A stretch of 64,000 bases of DNA from the NCBI GenBank assembly GCA_029876055.1, contig CM056876.1:930001-994000 (forward strand), given 5' to 3'. The translations under genes were made by a program, and so were the position numbers. Source of the stretch: Madurella fahalii (lineage: Eukaryota > Ascomycota > Sordariomycetes > Sordariales). Under the pieces are notes generated by a model that made no database searches, was not told where the DNA came from, and was given only the letters and a program-made list of their open reading frames with translations. Of the stretch, positions 43,904 through 54,411 are shown in pieces (the first letter of the stretch is position 1; each line of letters starts with the position of its first letter).

Positions 43904-46576
43904 CTACAACTTTCTAAACACAGTACTAAAAATCTCCCTGCTCTTCAACAAGTTCATGACCCGCAACCTCTCATTATCCAAATGCGCCGCATCACTCGCT
44001 TGGCCACAGGGCAAGTGCGCGGCGGGCGCGTTGAACTCCTTCTCCAGGAACCGGATGGGCGGAATGGACCCCCCTTCCCTGATATACAGCGGCTTCCTGC
44101 TCTTGGGCGCCTTCTCGTCACCCGTCCCATTCGCCGGCAACGCCACGACCACCTCTTCCCCTTCCTTCCCCTTCCCCTTGTCTCCGCCCTCACTCCCCTC
44201 AGCATTCGGTGCCCAAGCCCGCATGACGGCCTCCTCGAGCGTCCGAAAGATATAATTCCCCGGCACCCCCAACCACGGCTCCGCTTTGTTATCGATCCTG
44301 ATTGTCAGGGTATTGTCGCTCTCAAACGCGGCAAACTCGTCGCGCAAAAACTCCTTCAGCCGCGCAATCACCTGCTCCACCTCCTGCCCGGGCACCAACC
44401 GGACGCTGACGTTGGCCGTGGCGTGGCTGCTGATGAGGCTGCCGTCCGGGCCGGAGACGTTGTACCGGTGTATGGTCAGGTTGGGCTCGCGCCAGCGGGC
44501 CATGAGGCTGCGCTTGAGCGCATCGATCGGGCCGCTCGCCGGGTTGCGGCGGATGAGGATGCGCGCGATCTCGTCGTACCGGAGGGCTTCCTCCTCCGTC
44601 ATGGGCAGGATGCCGTCATAGAACCCTGGGATCTTGACGCGGTTCTTGCTGTCTTTGAGCTTGCTGAGGAGAAGGGTCAGGTCGGACAGCGGCTCGGAGA
44701 GCATGTTGCTGCCGTCTACGCCGGAGTGGAGATCCGGGTGCTTGGAGTCGATGCAGACGGTCGCGTGGAGGACGCCGCGCAGGCCGTAGGTCAGGCAGGG
44801 GACTTGGTCGTCGAGCCAGTAGCTGTTGGCGAGCAGGACGTAGTCGATGTGGCCGATGAGGCCTTTGTGCTTGCGGATCGTGTCCTGGAACCCGCGCGAG
44901 CCGGATTCCTCTTCGCCCTCGATGACGAAGATGATGTCCGAGTCGAGCACCTTGGCTTGGAGCAGGTCCGAGACTGCGTAGAGCGCGGCGATGATGGGAC
45001 CCTTGTTGTCGCTGACGCCGCGTCCGTAGAGGTAGCCGTCCCGGCCCACTAGGTTGAAAGGGTCGGTCTCCCAGTTATCCCCCTTCATGTCCGCGGGAAC
45101 AACGTCGTAGTGGCCGTAGAACAAAATCCGCTTCCGCTTCTCCGCCGGTTCGAGTTTGCCGCTGAACTTGGCGAAGACGATAGGGTTGTGAAGGCCGCCC
45201 GTGCAGAGCATTTCCACCTGGGCACCCAATCGCTTGAAGAGGGAGCCCAGGAAGGTGGCACCCTTCCGGCAGTCCTCGGTGAACTCGGGCCGGGACGAGA
45301 CCGTCTTGTACGAGACGAACTCACGAAGCGACGTAATCATCATATCATGAGATACACCGTCACCTCGCTCGGACTGTGTCGGCATGCCGTTGACCCGCCA
45401 GACGCGAACCGTGTTATCGTTGGCTCCTGTGATGAAGAGCTGGTCGTTGTGGTGCACGCCCACGGCGGACGAGAGGATCTTTGCGTCGTGCGCCTTCCAC
45501 CGGCTCAGGCATTGGTACTTTTGGCTGACGTCTTGCGCCAATCCATTCTTGTCTCTGCCGTAATGTACGGTGCTGTGCTTTGAAGCCGACCCCAGCGTCC
45601 CAGCACTCCAGAGGAGTCCAAAGCTCATGTTGAGGGTATTGACATTCCCGTCGTGGGCCTTGATGACCCTCAGTTTCTGCTTCGTGTCGAGATCCCACAG
45701 CTCGATGATGCCCCGCAACTTGCCGACGTAGAGAAAAGAGCCGTCGATCGCGAGAGACATGACGGACTCGCTATCATCTTCTCCCAGGACCATCATCTCC
45801 TCGATGTCGCCCGTTACCTTTTCGCCATCGCCGAAGTCCGGGCCATCGTCGGAAAGCCGCCAGAGCTTAACGGTGCCGTCCCCACCACCAGAAAGCAGGA
45901 ATTCTTCGTCCGGCCCGCCGAGCACGGTAGGTCCCTTCGCGATCTGCATGCAGAAGATCCAGCCGTAGTGTGCATATTGTCGAATCGCCCCAGAGTCGAC
46001 CTCTAGTACCGTCGCCGCCTTCGGAATCAGCGCATAGTGTTCTTCTGTCCGTCGCGGGGTCGATGTGCCCCCAATGGCGCGTGAGTCGAAAAAGCGGTGT
46101 TGCCGTTTATCGGGGTGATTCGCTGACTCATGCGGTACCCTCCGGGCCGGATCCTTTAAGCTGACCCATTGTATGTCCTGCGTTTGTGTTCCAAAGTATA
46201 GCGTCTCTCTCTGCGGAGAGTAGGCGACGCTGAAGACGTCCCCAACATCGTAGGTGCTGTAGATTTCGTAGAGCCGAGCGAAGGATTTGGGGCACCAAAC
46301 GCCAATTATGGGCTCGCAAGCGCTCGAGAAGAGGTACCTGCCGTCGTCGGAGAGTAGCAGGCAGAGGACGCTTCGCTTGTGCGCTTGGATGGTTTGAACG
46401 AGCTGGTAGGTGCCTAACGACCACACCACTATCTCGCCCTTGCTGGTTCCGGCGAAAATGTACCTATCGGAGACGGCGATCGCTAGGACGGAGCCGTCAT
46501 GTCTTAGCTCCTGGAGCTGCTCGGGGGCGGTGTCGGAAGGTCCGTCGTCGAGATCGCGGGGCTGCAGCGTCGTCAT
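43904..46576 (-). CDS. DUG2: DUG2: WD40 plus M20 peptidase of glutathione degradation
   Basis: The frame is intronless and encodes 890 residues, close to the length of yeast Dug2. Residues 1-400 contain WD40-type blades, for example VLAIAVSDRYIFAGTSKGEI, LLSGGGDGTVKLWRL and LFITGANDNTVRVWRV. Residues 430-880 are an M20 metallopeptidase: GHYDVVP supplies the first metal ligands, YGRGVSDNKGP the bridging Asp, EGEEESGS the general base Glu, and a dimerisation domain follows (DGSLISSHATANVSVRLVPG). The order WD40 then M20 is specific to Dug2. In yeast, Dug2 with Dug3 (a glutamine-amidotransferase-like subunit) cleaves glutathione in the cytosol, and Dug1 splits Cys-Gly. DUG1 and DUG3 are not in the window. 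Metal ligands and the catalytic Glu are all present, so it should be functional. This is a strong call on architecture. Confidence 0.92.
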   Translation of the reverse strand: MTTLQPRDLDDGPSDTAPEQLQELRHDGSVLAIAVSDRYIFAGTSKGEIVVWSLGTYQLVQTIQAHKRSVLCLLLSDDGRYLFSSACEPIIGVWCPKSFARLYEIYSTYDVGDVFSVAYSPQRETLYFGTQTQDIQWVSLKDPARRVPHESANHPDKRQHRFFDSRAIGGTSTPRRTEEHYALIPKAATVLEVDSGAIRQYAHYGWIFCMQIAKGPTVLGGPDEEFLLSGGGDGTVKLWRLSDDGPDFGDGEKVTGDIEEMMVLGEDDSESVMSLAIDGSFLYVGKLRGIIELWDLDTKQKLRVIKAHDGNVNTLNMSFGLLWSAGTLGSASKHSTVHYGRDKNGLAQDVSQKYQCLSRWKAHDAKILSSAVGVHHNDQLFITGANDNTVRVWRVNGMPTQSERGDGVSHDMMITSLREFVSYKTVSSRPEFTEDCRKGATFLGSLFKRLGAQVEMLCTGGLHNPIVFAKFSGKLEPAEKRKRILFYGHYDVVPADMKGDNWETDPFNLVGRDGYLYGRGVSDNKGPIIAALYAVSDLLQAKVLDSDIIFVIEGEEESGSRGFQDTIRKHKGLIGHIDYVLLANSYWLDDQVPCLTYGLRGVLHATVCIDSKHPDLHSGVDGSNMLSEPLSDLTLLLSKLKDSKNRVKIPGFYDGILPMTEEEALRYDEIARILIRRNPASGPIDALKRSLMARWREPNLTIHRYNVSGPDGSLISSHATANVSVRLVPGQEVEQVIARLKEFLRDEFAAFESDNTLTIRIDNKAEPWLGVPGNYIFRTLEEAVMRAWAPNAEGSEGGDKGKGKEGEEVVVALPANGTGDEKAPKSRKPLYIREGGSIPPIRFLEKEFNAPAAHLPCGQASDAAHLDNERLRVMNLLKSREIFSTVFRKL

Positions 46577-46936
46577 TATTGCAGTCGTGCCTAGTGCGGC
46601 GCACGAAACGACGTTAGAAGAAATCAGACCTCGCTAAATACCAACCCTGGCAACCACGAGCATCCCCGTGAAAACCAACCGATGCAGGACGCATCTGACG
46701 ACATTTTCGGGCAACCATTGCAACGCACTAAGGAACAGCTCAAGCCCCGCGCTAGAGCCTAGAACCAGCCCCCGATGCAAGGATGCCTTTCCCCACGTTT
46801 CAGGGCCTAATTGCGCCGGGCAACTCCACTGGGCTGGTACAGTACAGTACCTAAATGGATGCACCCCACGGTGGCACAGAACTCTCAAGGTCGGGATCCA
46901 CGTTGGCTTCGAAGGTGGCTTGGCCTTTATTCCGGG
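46577..46936. other. intergenic, DUG2 upstream region
   Basis: Holds the DUG2 promoter and the 3' end of the small gene that follows on the same strand. No further gene is visible. Confidence 0.4.
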
Positions 46937-47414
46937 CTAACTTCTATGCCGGGACGGGACACACGGCGCGTGGGTCTCTGCGGGGAGTGGATCGGTGCAA
47001 TAGGGGAACGAGAGAGACGAATTCATGTCACTCACCGGGCTTGGGCGCGTGGGATGGCCTGGCGGCAGCGGCCGTTGCCGCGGCCCTGGCCTTGGAAATC
47101 TTGGTGCATCCTTTGCAGCGTCCCTCCTGTCCATCGTCGTCCTCCTCATGCTCGTCGTGGCTCCATGGATCAAAGGTCTCGCGAAGGACAGGCACATCCA
47201 CGGCCATGTCGCCTCGGATGTCAGACAGGCTTGCCGAGCTACTGCGTCGTCCGCCGTCGAGTCGCCAAACAAAGTTTTTGGGTATCGGACGCGCCGGGCT
47301 GGGAGCGACTTGCATTTGTAGCAGAATCTCCTCAGATATTCCGGATTCTCCCATTTCGTGCGATGTGCGCCCGGAACCGAGAGATGACGCGAGATCGAGG
47401 GCAGTCTGCGCCAT
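46937..47414 (-). CDS. small hypothetical acidic/Ala-rich protein, two exons
   Basis: Proposed exons are 47414-47036 and 46977-46937 (58-bp intron, donor GTGAGT, acceptor CCGCAG), giving 139 residues. If unspliced, the frame ends two codons after the donor. The composition is protein-like: a Ser-rich N-terminal part, NFVWRLDGGRRSSSASL, an acidic block (SHDEHEEDDDGQEGR), a CKGC pair, then an Ala/Arg-rich segment (KISKARAAATAAAARPS). I do not recognise a family and predict no membrane segment or signal peptide. It is transcribed in the same direction as DUG2 and divergent from TIM17. The frame could extend upstream through another exon. Confidence is moderate. Confidence 0.5.
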
Positions 47415-48480
47415 TCCAAGCAGCACTCAAAACCCGGAGCGCACAGGTCTAAAGAAGAAGGACGGAGGCATCTCACCGCCGTTCTGATATTAACGAGACG
47501 GGCCCATACGACAAACACGGAGGAATCTAAAGAATGGATCGGTAGGGGAAGCACTGGAGCAGCGTGAGGAGCAGCGGGCGAGAATCATATACTTTGATTG
47601 GCAGCTGGGTCCGAATCGGCGACCGAACAAACGCCACGAAGCGTGCTAAACAAAGCAACCTGGCGGGTGGTCACAGGGCCCCGGGGCTGAAGAACCAGTT
47701 CGTTCTTGGCCGACGGTTGTGGCACACCCGACCTAGCTGAGCCTCTCGGGCGCCTTGCGCATCAGAGCCGCCGACGGCATTCCTGGGCACCACTAGCATT
47801 GTGTCCTGGCCGTTTTGGGGCTTTAATAAAACTGGGCAGGAATTCCGGGCAGCAAGGAGAGTCGGGATGCTAGCTTTAGGTGCCAATTATTAGACGTGAG
47901 CAGAAGCAGTTGCGGTTGGGCAGACGAGCAGGAATATTGGTCTCGTGTAGCTGTTCTCGCTCTTTGCGGGAATAGACCCCTGCATCCTCGCTTCTTTGGT
48001 CAATCACTGACGCAACGAAAAAGCAACGCCAAGCTGAGGGCGGAGGCAACCTAAGCTGAGCGTAGAGCCTGAACGGTGACCTCTGGTACCTACTTTCAAG
48101 GTCGGGTACGGGCCCGGACCAGTCGAAATCGGATTATTTCACTCCGATTGTCGGCGATTAGTGGAGGGTTGAGAGCTGGTCCCCGTCCCCACGCTGGATC
48201 TTGGTCCGTGCTCAGGAGATCCCTGCTTGCCGGCAACAATTTTCTTTGGCTTCTGAGATCATCGTAGACCAAGTTTTGCAGAGGCAACTGATAACAACAC
48301 CCATCCCGCCCCTCCGTCGAAGACCACCGCGAGCGCGCCCCGACCCGCCCCGAAGCGTCAATAACCCAGATCTATTTCGCATCCATTCCTTAGATAATTC
48401 TCTGATCACAGATACGCGCCGGGCGCACCAAGGCTTCTGCTTCGATCGGTTCATCGACCACCCCCGATAAACACCCCGAA
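47415..48480. other. intergenic, TIM17 upstream region
   Basis: No gene is seen. The last 200 bp before 48481 are C-rich (for example ACACCCATCCCGCCCCTCCG), typical of fungal housekeeping promoters. TIM17 transcription probably starts here. Confidence 0.4.
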
Positions 48481-49295
48481 ATGGATCACACACGCGACCC
48501 TTGCCCCTGGGTCATTCTCAATGACTTTGGCGGCGCTTTCTGTATGGGTGTACGTAATTCACCTACCGTCGGATACCGTCGCCTTTCTACTCTCAAACAG
48601 ACAAGGCGAACATGTCGGACGCCATGACGCTACCGCGTCCTTCGAGCTGTCGGCTAACCCCTCCTCCCCCAGGCTGTCGGCGGAACAATCTGGCACGGTG
48701 TCAAAGGCTTTAGGAACAGCCCGTACGGCGAGCGGCGGCTAGGTGCCATCACAGCCATCAAGATGCGCGCCCCAGTGCTGGGAGGCAACTTTGGTGTCTG
48801 GGGTGGCATGTTTAGCACGTTCGACTGCGCTGTGAAAGGTGTAAGGAAAAAGGAAGATCCGTATGTGATACCCAAGTCTCTACCTCAGCCGCTACAGAGC
48901 ATTCGCCGTCTTCAGACCGCTCGTAGTAGCAGTCCTCCTGCAATCCCCCTGGCACAGAACGAGCAGCTGACAGATTGAGGCAGATACAACGCTATCGCAA
49001 GTGACCCGTTGTCAGTTCCATCGGTGTAATATCCTAACGAGAAACAGATCGCCGGTTTCTTCACGGGCGGCGCGCTAGCTATCCGCGGCGGATACAAGGC
49101 AGCAAGGAACGGTGCGATCAGTTGTGCGATCCTGCTCGCCGTCATCGAAGGTGTCGGCATTGGCTTCCAGAAGATGTTTGCTGGGGCGACAAAGCTAGAG
49201 GTAGGCTAGGCAGAGAGCGTTGTAGCAGGCTCGGCCGTGCTAACTGCCGTTAGGCCCCGCAACCGCCCCCATCGAACGAGAAGATGCTCGTATAG
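48481..49295 (+). CDS. TIM17: Tim17, mitochondrial inner-membrane translocase subunit
   Basis: Exons are 48481-48549, 48673-48860, 48984-48996, 49048-49200 and 49254-49295, giving 154 residues, the usual Tim17 length. The protein begins MDHTRDPCPWVILNDFGGAF, continues with GGTIWHGVKGFRNSP and IKMRAPVLGGNFGVWGGMFS, and ends KLEAPQPPPSNEKML. With Tim23 it forms the TIM23 complex that moves presequence proteins across, and inserts some into, the mitochondrial inner membrane. The N-terminal acidic residues and the paired Cys typical of Tim17 are present. The third exon is only 13 nt (encoding P-YNAI) and is followed by a GC-AG intron (GCAAGT donor, 48997-49047). Without this microexon the essential IIAGFFTGGAL helix would be out of frame. 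Single essential gene in known fungi. Confidence 0.93.
48984..48996 (+). other. TIM17: 13-nt microexon of TIM17
   Basis: It is bounded by an AG at 48982-48983 and a GCAAGT donor at 48997. It supplies YNAI between the KKEDP and IAGFFTGG blocks that are contiguous in Tim17 proteins (usually DPWNAII). Confidence 0.75.
48997..49047 (+). other. TIM17: GC-AG intron of TIM17
   Basis: The 51-bp intron starts GCAAGT, carries a CCTAACGA branch-like site 14 bp before the AG, and ends GAAACAG. The nearest GT donor (49001) leaves the downstream helix out of frame. Confidence 0.75.
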
Positions 49296-49593
49296 ACTCG
49301 ATACAAAGGCGCGGATGTCTCGCATTAACGGCATCTCGACACACCCAACTCTTCTCTTCCGACTCCCCAGCGGAGCCGGGACGTGTATTTCTGTACGCAT
49401 TCATGACGGTCAGCATTTGGGGTGGCGGCGTTCCCTGTAACATAGAATTGGTCTATTACGCTTCGCCATGCGAGAGGCCGAGCGTGGATGCGAGACCAGC
49501 AATCCATCGCAATAATATCTCGATCAAAGTACAACTGTGTCTACAATGAAGGGTTTATGGTATTCGTTTGAGGCAACTAACCGCGCAGGAAAC

Positions 49594-51082
49594 CTAGCCC
49601 AGCTTCTCACCGCCGGCATCTGGGCCAGGCACCCCACGATCCTCCCGCCATATGCGAGCGACAGCGACGCCTTTGTCATCGATCCAGGCACGAAACATGC
49701 CGCCACAATTATAGTCCTGGAGAATTGCGGACCGCGTTTCTACTATGTTCCCTTGGCCGTCTGTCACAACGAGACATTCAATCCCGATCATACCGCCCTC
49801 ACCTTCGCCCGTCCTTCCCCAACGGTCACCCGCGCTCCTCTCCAGAATGCCGCCCCGCCCAGCGACCTTTGACAGAGCCACCGCAGATGATTGCCCAGCA
49901 AAGTTCGCGATCGAACCGACGGTCCTAGCAGCCGCAGTCCGCAGGAACGAGTCACCATTCCCAGTCCCCGACACAGCAACCGATCTCGTCGCCACCAAAT
50001 CCCTCGCAGGAACAGGGCTGTATACCCACGGCGTGGGCAAACAATCCGCCATCAACCCCCTCAACGCACCAGACAACATCACCATGGGCTCTGATGCAGA
50101 ACTTCCCATACCCAACCCGGAATTGTCCTTCTCAGAAAACGGCTCCGTCCACTCCTCCGCCCAAAACCCCGCCCCCACAGTGGGCGTATCGCCGATGCGC
50201 CCCGACAACTTGTTCGTCAGGCCGCCGGTGCTGGTAGCGCAGCAGATGACCCAGTCTTCATCCAGCGCGACCGCCCCGCATGTGCCCTGGGGGAGGTACT
50301 CGTCCCGGCTCCACGTGCCGATTCCCGCTCCGGTCCGCTCCCTCTCCAACGCGCGGCGGTGTTCCTCCCAGCGGCGGGCGGTAAAGAAATACTCCTTGGG
50401 CACCAGCCGGAGGCCGTACATGGCGGCCAGCTGCTCGGCCGCCGCGCCGTGGAGGTGCGTGTGGCCTTGCGCCGACGGGACGTCCAGCGGCTCTCTCGTC
50501 CCCGCCCCCTCCCTCTCCCCCTCCCCGGCCCCGGATCCCGCCCCCGCCCCCGCCGTGTCGTCGCTCACCGGCCTCGCCCGTGGTTTGGGCTGCAGATCGC
50601 CGTCCCCCCGCTCGAGAATCGCGCGCGCGAGCTCAATCGGGTTGCGCACGTGCCGCAGGCCCGAGACGCCCACGCCCCGCTTGAGCCGGCCGCGCGACAC
50701 CATGATGCTGGCCTCGAGCTCGTTGGTGCCGTCGCGCGTGAAGACGGCGCCGTGGCCGGCGTTGAACAGCGCGTTGTCCTCGAGGAGGGTGACGGCGTGG
50801 GCTGCGACGGAGACGGCGGAGGGGAGCGCCCGCGACGGCGAAGGCGTGGTCATGAAGGAGTGCGCTCGGGAGACCTGGCTCGAGACGAGTTAGCGGTTGG
50901 GGGGGGAGGGAGGTGGTTGTTGTAGATGGGTGACGAGGCCTGACTATTGTGAGGAGGGCCGTGCGGTATTCTTTGTAGCGGTCCGGGGGGAAACTGGCGG
51001 GGGTGATGTTGCCCGCGCCGCCGTGGATGATGAGGCGCGGTTTGAGTTTGGGGCGAGCTGGCTGTTGGATCTTGTATTCCAT
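49594..51082 (-). CDS. plant-type L-asparaginase / threonine aspartase (Ntn hydrolase), two exons
   Basis: Exons are 51082-50945 and 50874-49594 (70-bp intron, donor GTCAGG), giving 472 residues. The family is Asparaginase_2: precursors cleave themselves to expose a catalytic Thr. Visible motifs are LIIHGGAGNI at the N-terminus, FNAGHGAVFTRDG, NELEASIMV, and the nucleophile region QGTCGAVALDEDW, in which Thr is the expected N-terminal nucleophile of the beta chain. The substrate-loop STGGLTNKLSGRIGDTP and GTGNGDSFLR follow. The product hydrolyses L-asparagine or beta-aspartyl dipeptides, or cleaves proteins if Taspase-like. A low-complexity Gly/Ala/Glu insert (about residues 148-168) lies between the two chains and may mark the linker cut from the alpha chain. 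The first in-frame ATG is used. The gene is convergent with TIM17. Confidence 0.88.
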
Positions 51083-51848
51083 CTTCGAGAAGGAAGCCTT
51101 CGAGGGCTCTGTTGAAGAAGGATGACTTTCCAATGCTGGGAACTGGGGAACTTAAGACGGAGGGGGGGAATGTCGGAGGCAAGAGTCGGGATTATTGAGA
51201 CGCTTGCCGTTGGCTGGATGTTTTGCGATAACGATAAGACGAACGATAAGATCCCTTCCCGGTGACCCCGGTCACAACTCCGACCAATGATACCGAGTCG
51301 CAACAAGTCCGCCTTGGCATCACCGAGGAGCACAGTGGGGACTCCGTATGCGATCAAGTATCTGACCAGCAGCAAAGTCTATAGCGGGTGCGGGCCCAAA
51401 CTATTGCAATGCCTTCTATTTCCCAAAGCTAGAATGAATCCTTCCGGTTTGCCTTAGCATGTGGGACCAAGTTGAACCACTCCCATGCGCCAATTCACCA
51501 ATTGAGGGACATGGTTCAAGCGATGGAAGCCACGTCGAGGGGCTCAGTGTTACCGACGCTAAGAAATCACAAGATGAAGAAGTTACATATCCTTACAGAG
51601 GCTACTTCCCATATCCCTTCCACGGTAGTCACATGCTGCCACAACAACCTTCCCCCCGAAAACAGGTTCCAACCCCTCCCAAGTCGTCCGTGATGCCGCT
51701 GTGTCCTTTCCCTGTCCATCCAAACAGCCTCTCTTTCATTTCTCTACGTATCCTGTGTTGCGAATAGATTCAATCGCGACCACTCCAGTCCAGATTTCAT
51801 CCATTCTCCATCAACACGCGCCGCATCCATTGCGTTTGAAGTTAAACC
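51083..51848. other. divergent intergenic region
   Basis: Lies between the asparaginase and DUF4185-like genes. No gene is visible. Pyrimidine-rich tracts precede the start at 51849. Confidence 0.4.
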
Positions 51849-53069
51849 ATGTCTACCCATATCAGCCAATGGCTCCCAGCTCCGGCCATGCCCCTTCATT
51901 TGACCAGCCACATCGGCATCGACAACACACAACCCGTCGGCATCAACCCCATCACTATCTCCTCTGTCCACCACCTTGGCTTCCAAACTGCCATCAACAG
52001 CTGCAGTTGTCGCGACCTGGGCTTCACGGGCAAGCTCGCCGGGGAATGGTACGCCATCTTCGGTGACACGCTCTGGTGCGCCGCCGGCGTGATGGACGGG
52101 CCCTGCAATTCGACCGGGTTCTACGGCATGGTGCGGGACTCCATCTCGCTGCTGACCGAGGATCCGCTCAAGGTTGTGGACCTGAACTTGAACGATGACC
52201 GACCCGTCCCGCATCAGAAGCAGTTCGTGCCGTTCAACCCTGCCTGGGGTGAGAACAACACATTTGGGTTTGGAGGGACGAGCCTGTGCGAAGTGGATGC
52301 GGAGAGCGGGGTGGGGGCGGTGTATTACCTTGTGGTGAGTACCCCGTGGCATAGATTGGATGGGGAGTCCAAAATATGCTGACATGGGGTAGAATGCCAA
52401 TGAAGCAGGCCTCGTTGGAGCCGGCGTGGCCGAGGTCAAGGTCATTGGCGGGACCCCGACTGTCACGAAACGTTTTGGAGACAGGGGATACTGGTGGGAT
52501 GCAAAGAGCACAGCGCGGTATGGTGATGTCGCTGCATATCGGGACGAGAGGTCCGAGTATATCTACATCTGGGGCGGACCACCTACTCACATCACAGACT
52601 GGCACAACAGCAGCTATGCGTATCTTGCGCGAGTCAAGGCCGCGGATGCGTTTAACTTGAGCAAGTACGAGTACTACTGGGGTTGGCAGCAAGGGTGGAA
52701 ATCGGAGGTCTTGTCAACATTCACTCCGGAGACGGCCGTTCACTGGGGAACCGGGCAGGGGCAGGTCTACTGGAACGCATATCACAAACTTTACGTTCTC
52801 GTCCATCTCAGGAATGGTAAGTGAGAGACGAGTTCGCAGATGGATGTTGCTAACTGCCAACAGGGGGGAGCACTGTTTGGTTACGCACCGCACCATTCCC
52901 CGAAGGGCCATGGACAGCGGACATCCCAGTTCACACGGCAACGCCGATCGATAATGGTTTGGTTTACGCTGGGGTGGCTCACCCCTACTTAGATGCAACT
53001 GGGAAAACATTGGTTGCATCATACACGAACAACAATCACATTGAGGTCATCAAGATTATCTTCAACTGA
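51849..53069 (+). CDS. DUF4185-like beta-propeller protein, three exons
   Basis: Exons are 51849-52334, 52393-52816 and 52864-53069, giving 371 residues. The chain reads like a five-bladed propeller of the DUF4185 type: GKLAGEWYAIFGDTLWCAAG, FVPFNPAWGENNTFGFGGTS, YIYIWGGPP, KYEYYWGWQQGWKSEVLS, and a last blade KTLVASYTNNNHIEV. Proteins of this family are related to glycoside-active propellers but have no proven activity in fungi. No signal peptide is seen, so it may be cytosolic, or the secretion signal may lie in an unseen upstream exon. Both introns have standard GTGAGT and GTAAGT donors and restore the frame. The family assignment is by pattern only. Confidence 0.75.
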
Positions 53070-53341
53070 AGCCACATCGAGCATTATTAAGTATCTGCTA
53101 CAATCAGGAGGCTTTTAACGGTGTCAAGAGTTACCTGACCGTTTGCGGCAGATATGGTGTGTAAGAATATATACTATTCTTTTATCCTAGATCTCTGGGA
53201 TGAACATGGTAGTAGTTATAACAATTCTTAATTTTGTACCGGCGTTTGATCTTTGAGCATCGATTCTACGCCCTCTGGGCTTCGTACAGGGTAACACTAT
53301 CCCCATCACCAATAAAAATACATTGCGTGCTACCCGCACCC

Positions 53342-54411
53342 TCAAACAAGACTAAGTAAGGCAAGTACCGTAGAAATTGCACCTAACCACACGGCAGGCT
53401 TTCCCTGCAGCTGACCTGTGCCGTTTTCTCCAGAATCCGTAGCCCCGTTGCGGTCTGTCGCCGATTCGATCGCCTTCAGGCATGTCAGGCTCGCTTCCCG
53501 TTGCGAGATAATGTTGTCGCTATCGCCGGGGAAAAAGACGGTCAAAATGGGGGTAACACCAAAGAAGTTGTCCACCAACGTTTCGACTTGGGTATCGCCC
53601 TGAATGTCTTGTCAGTGCCTAAAGGACCTTACAAACAGCATTAGGGGCACTAAGCTTACCGTTGAGTTCAACGACGCGACAAGCCTAAGACTGCTGTCCT
53701 TTGGGCGAACCGGCCAGCAGTTCGATGATGCATTCTGCTGGCCTGTAATAGGCTCGGGAGAGCCAGGACCCGAGAGTGCTATTTCACGGCACGGGAGGTT
53801 AACTTGAGCGCCGGCATGGTGGCCGCATGTTCAGGGAGCTTACCATGAGCAGTGATGCCAGACCAGCGGCTCCCGGTGGCGAAGGAGCTGCACGCCGAGT
53901 CGAAGTTGCTGGAGAAATCCTGCTGGAGCCTCTCACAGGCGGCCTCGCCCGACAGTCCGTCGAGATCCACGGCCTTGGCGCGAGTCACCAGGGCCGAGAC
54001 ACACTCCTCGCTCATGGCCTGTTGGCAGGTGCCCTGGGAGCGGCGGGGATCGTCGCCGTCGAACCGGACGCTCTCGCTGACCTGGGTGAAGAAGAGGGCG
54101 CAAGCGCCGGTCCCACCAAAGTCGAAACCCGGCGGCGTCCCGAAGTAGAAGCTCTGGTCGTATACGCGGTCGCTCGAGCTGACGTCCTCGGCGCCCACTC
54201 CCTTGAGCCAGGAGAGGAACATCGACGGGCCGTTGCGGATGAAAGTGAAACCCACCGCATCAAACGTCTTGTCGGCCACGGTGCACATTGCCGAGGTCGT
54301 GCCTGGCACGACAGGGCATTCGACCTCAGCGCAGCTGGCAATCTGGGCCCTGGCATACGGGGTTATGACCAGCACAGCGGATGCAAGGGCCAACAGGATA
54401 CGATGCGGCAT
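53342..54411 (-). CDS. secreted protein with GPI-type anchor signal, three exons
   Basis: Exons are 54411-53844, 53802-53660 and 53599-53342, giving 322 residues. A signal peptide (ILLALASAVLVITPYARAQ) is followed by a Cys-containing domain (SCAEVECPVVPG, AMCTVADKTFDAVGFTFI, SEECVSALV) with a repeated Phe-rich core. The region after residue 190 carries several N-x-S/T sites and FFGVTPILTVFFPGDSDN, and the final 20 residues are hydrophobic (AVWLGAISTVLALLSLV) after a small-residue stretch, as for a GPI signal. I do not recognise a named family; it belongs to the broad set of fungal cell-surface proteins of unknown function. Donors GTAAGC occur at both introns. The second exon is small (143 nt) and includes a Cys (SSNCWPVRP), which supports that it is coding. 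Confidence 0.8.

Noticed and set aside
43982..45052. 356-codon plus-strand frame opposite DUG2
   Set aside because: It is the antisense shadow of a GC-rich coding exon and has no recognisable domain.
49745..50893. 382-codon plus-strand frame opposite the asparaginase gene
   Set aside because: Antisense shadow of a conserved enzyme gene; low-complexity Pro/Ser/Arg composition.
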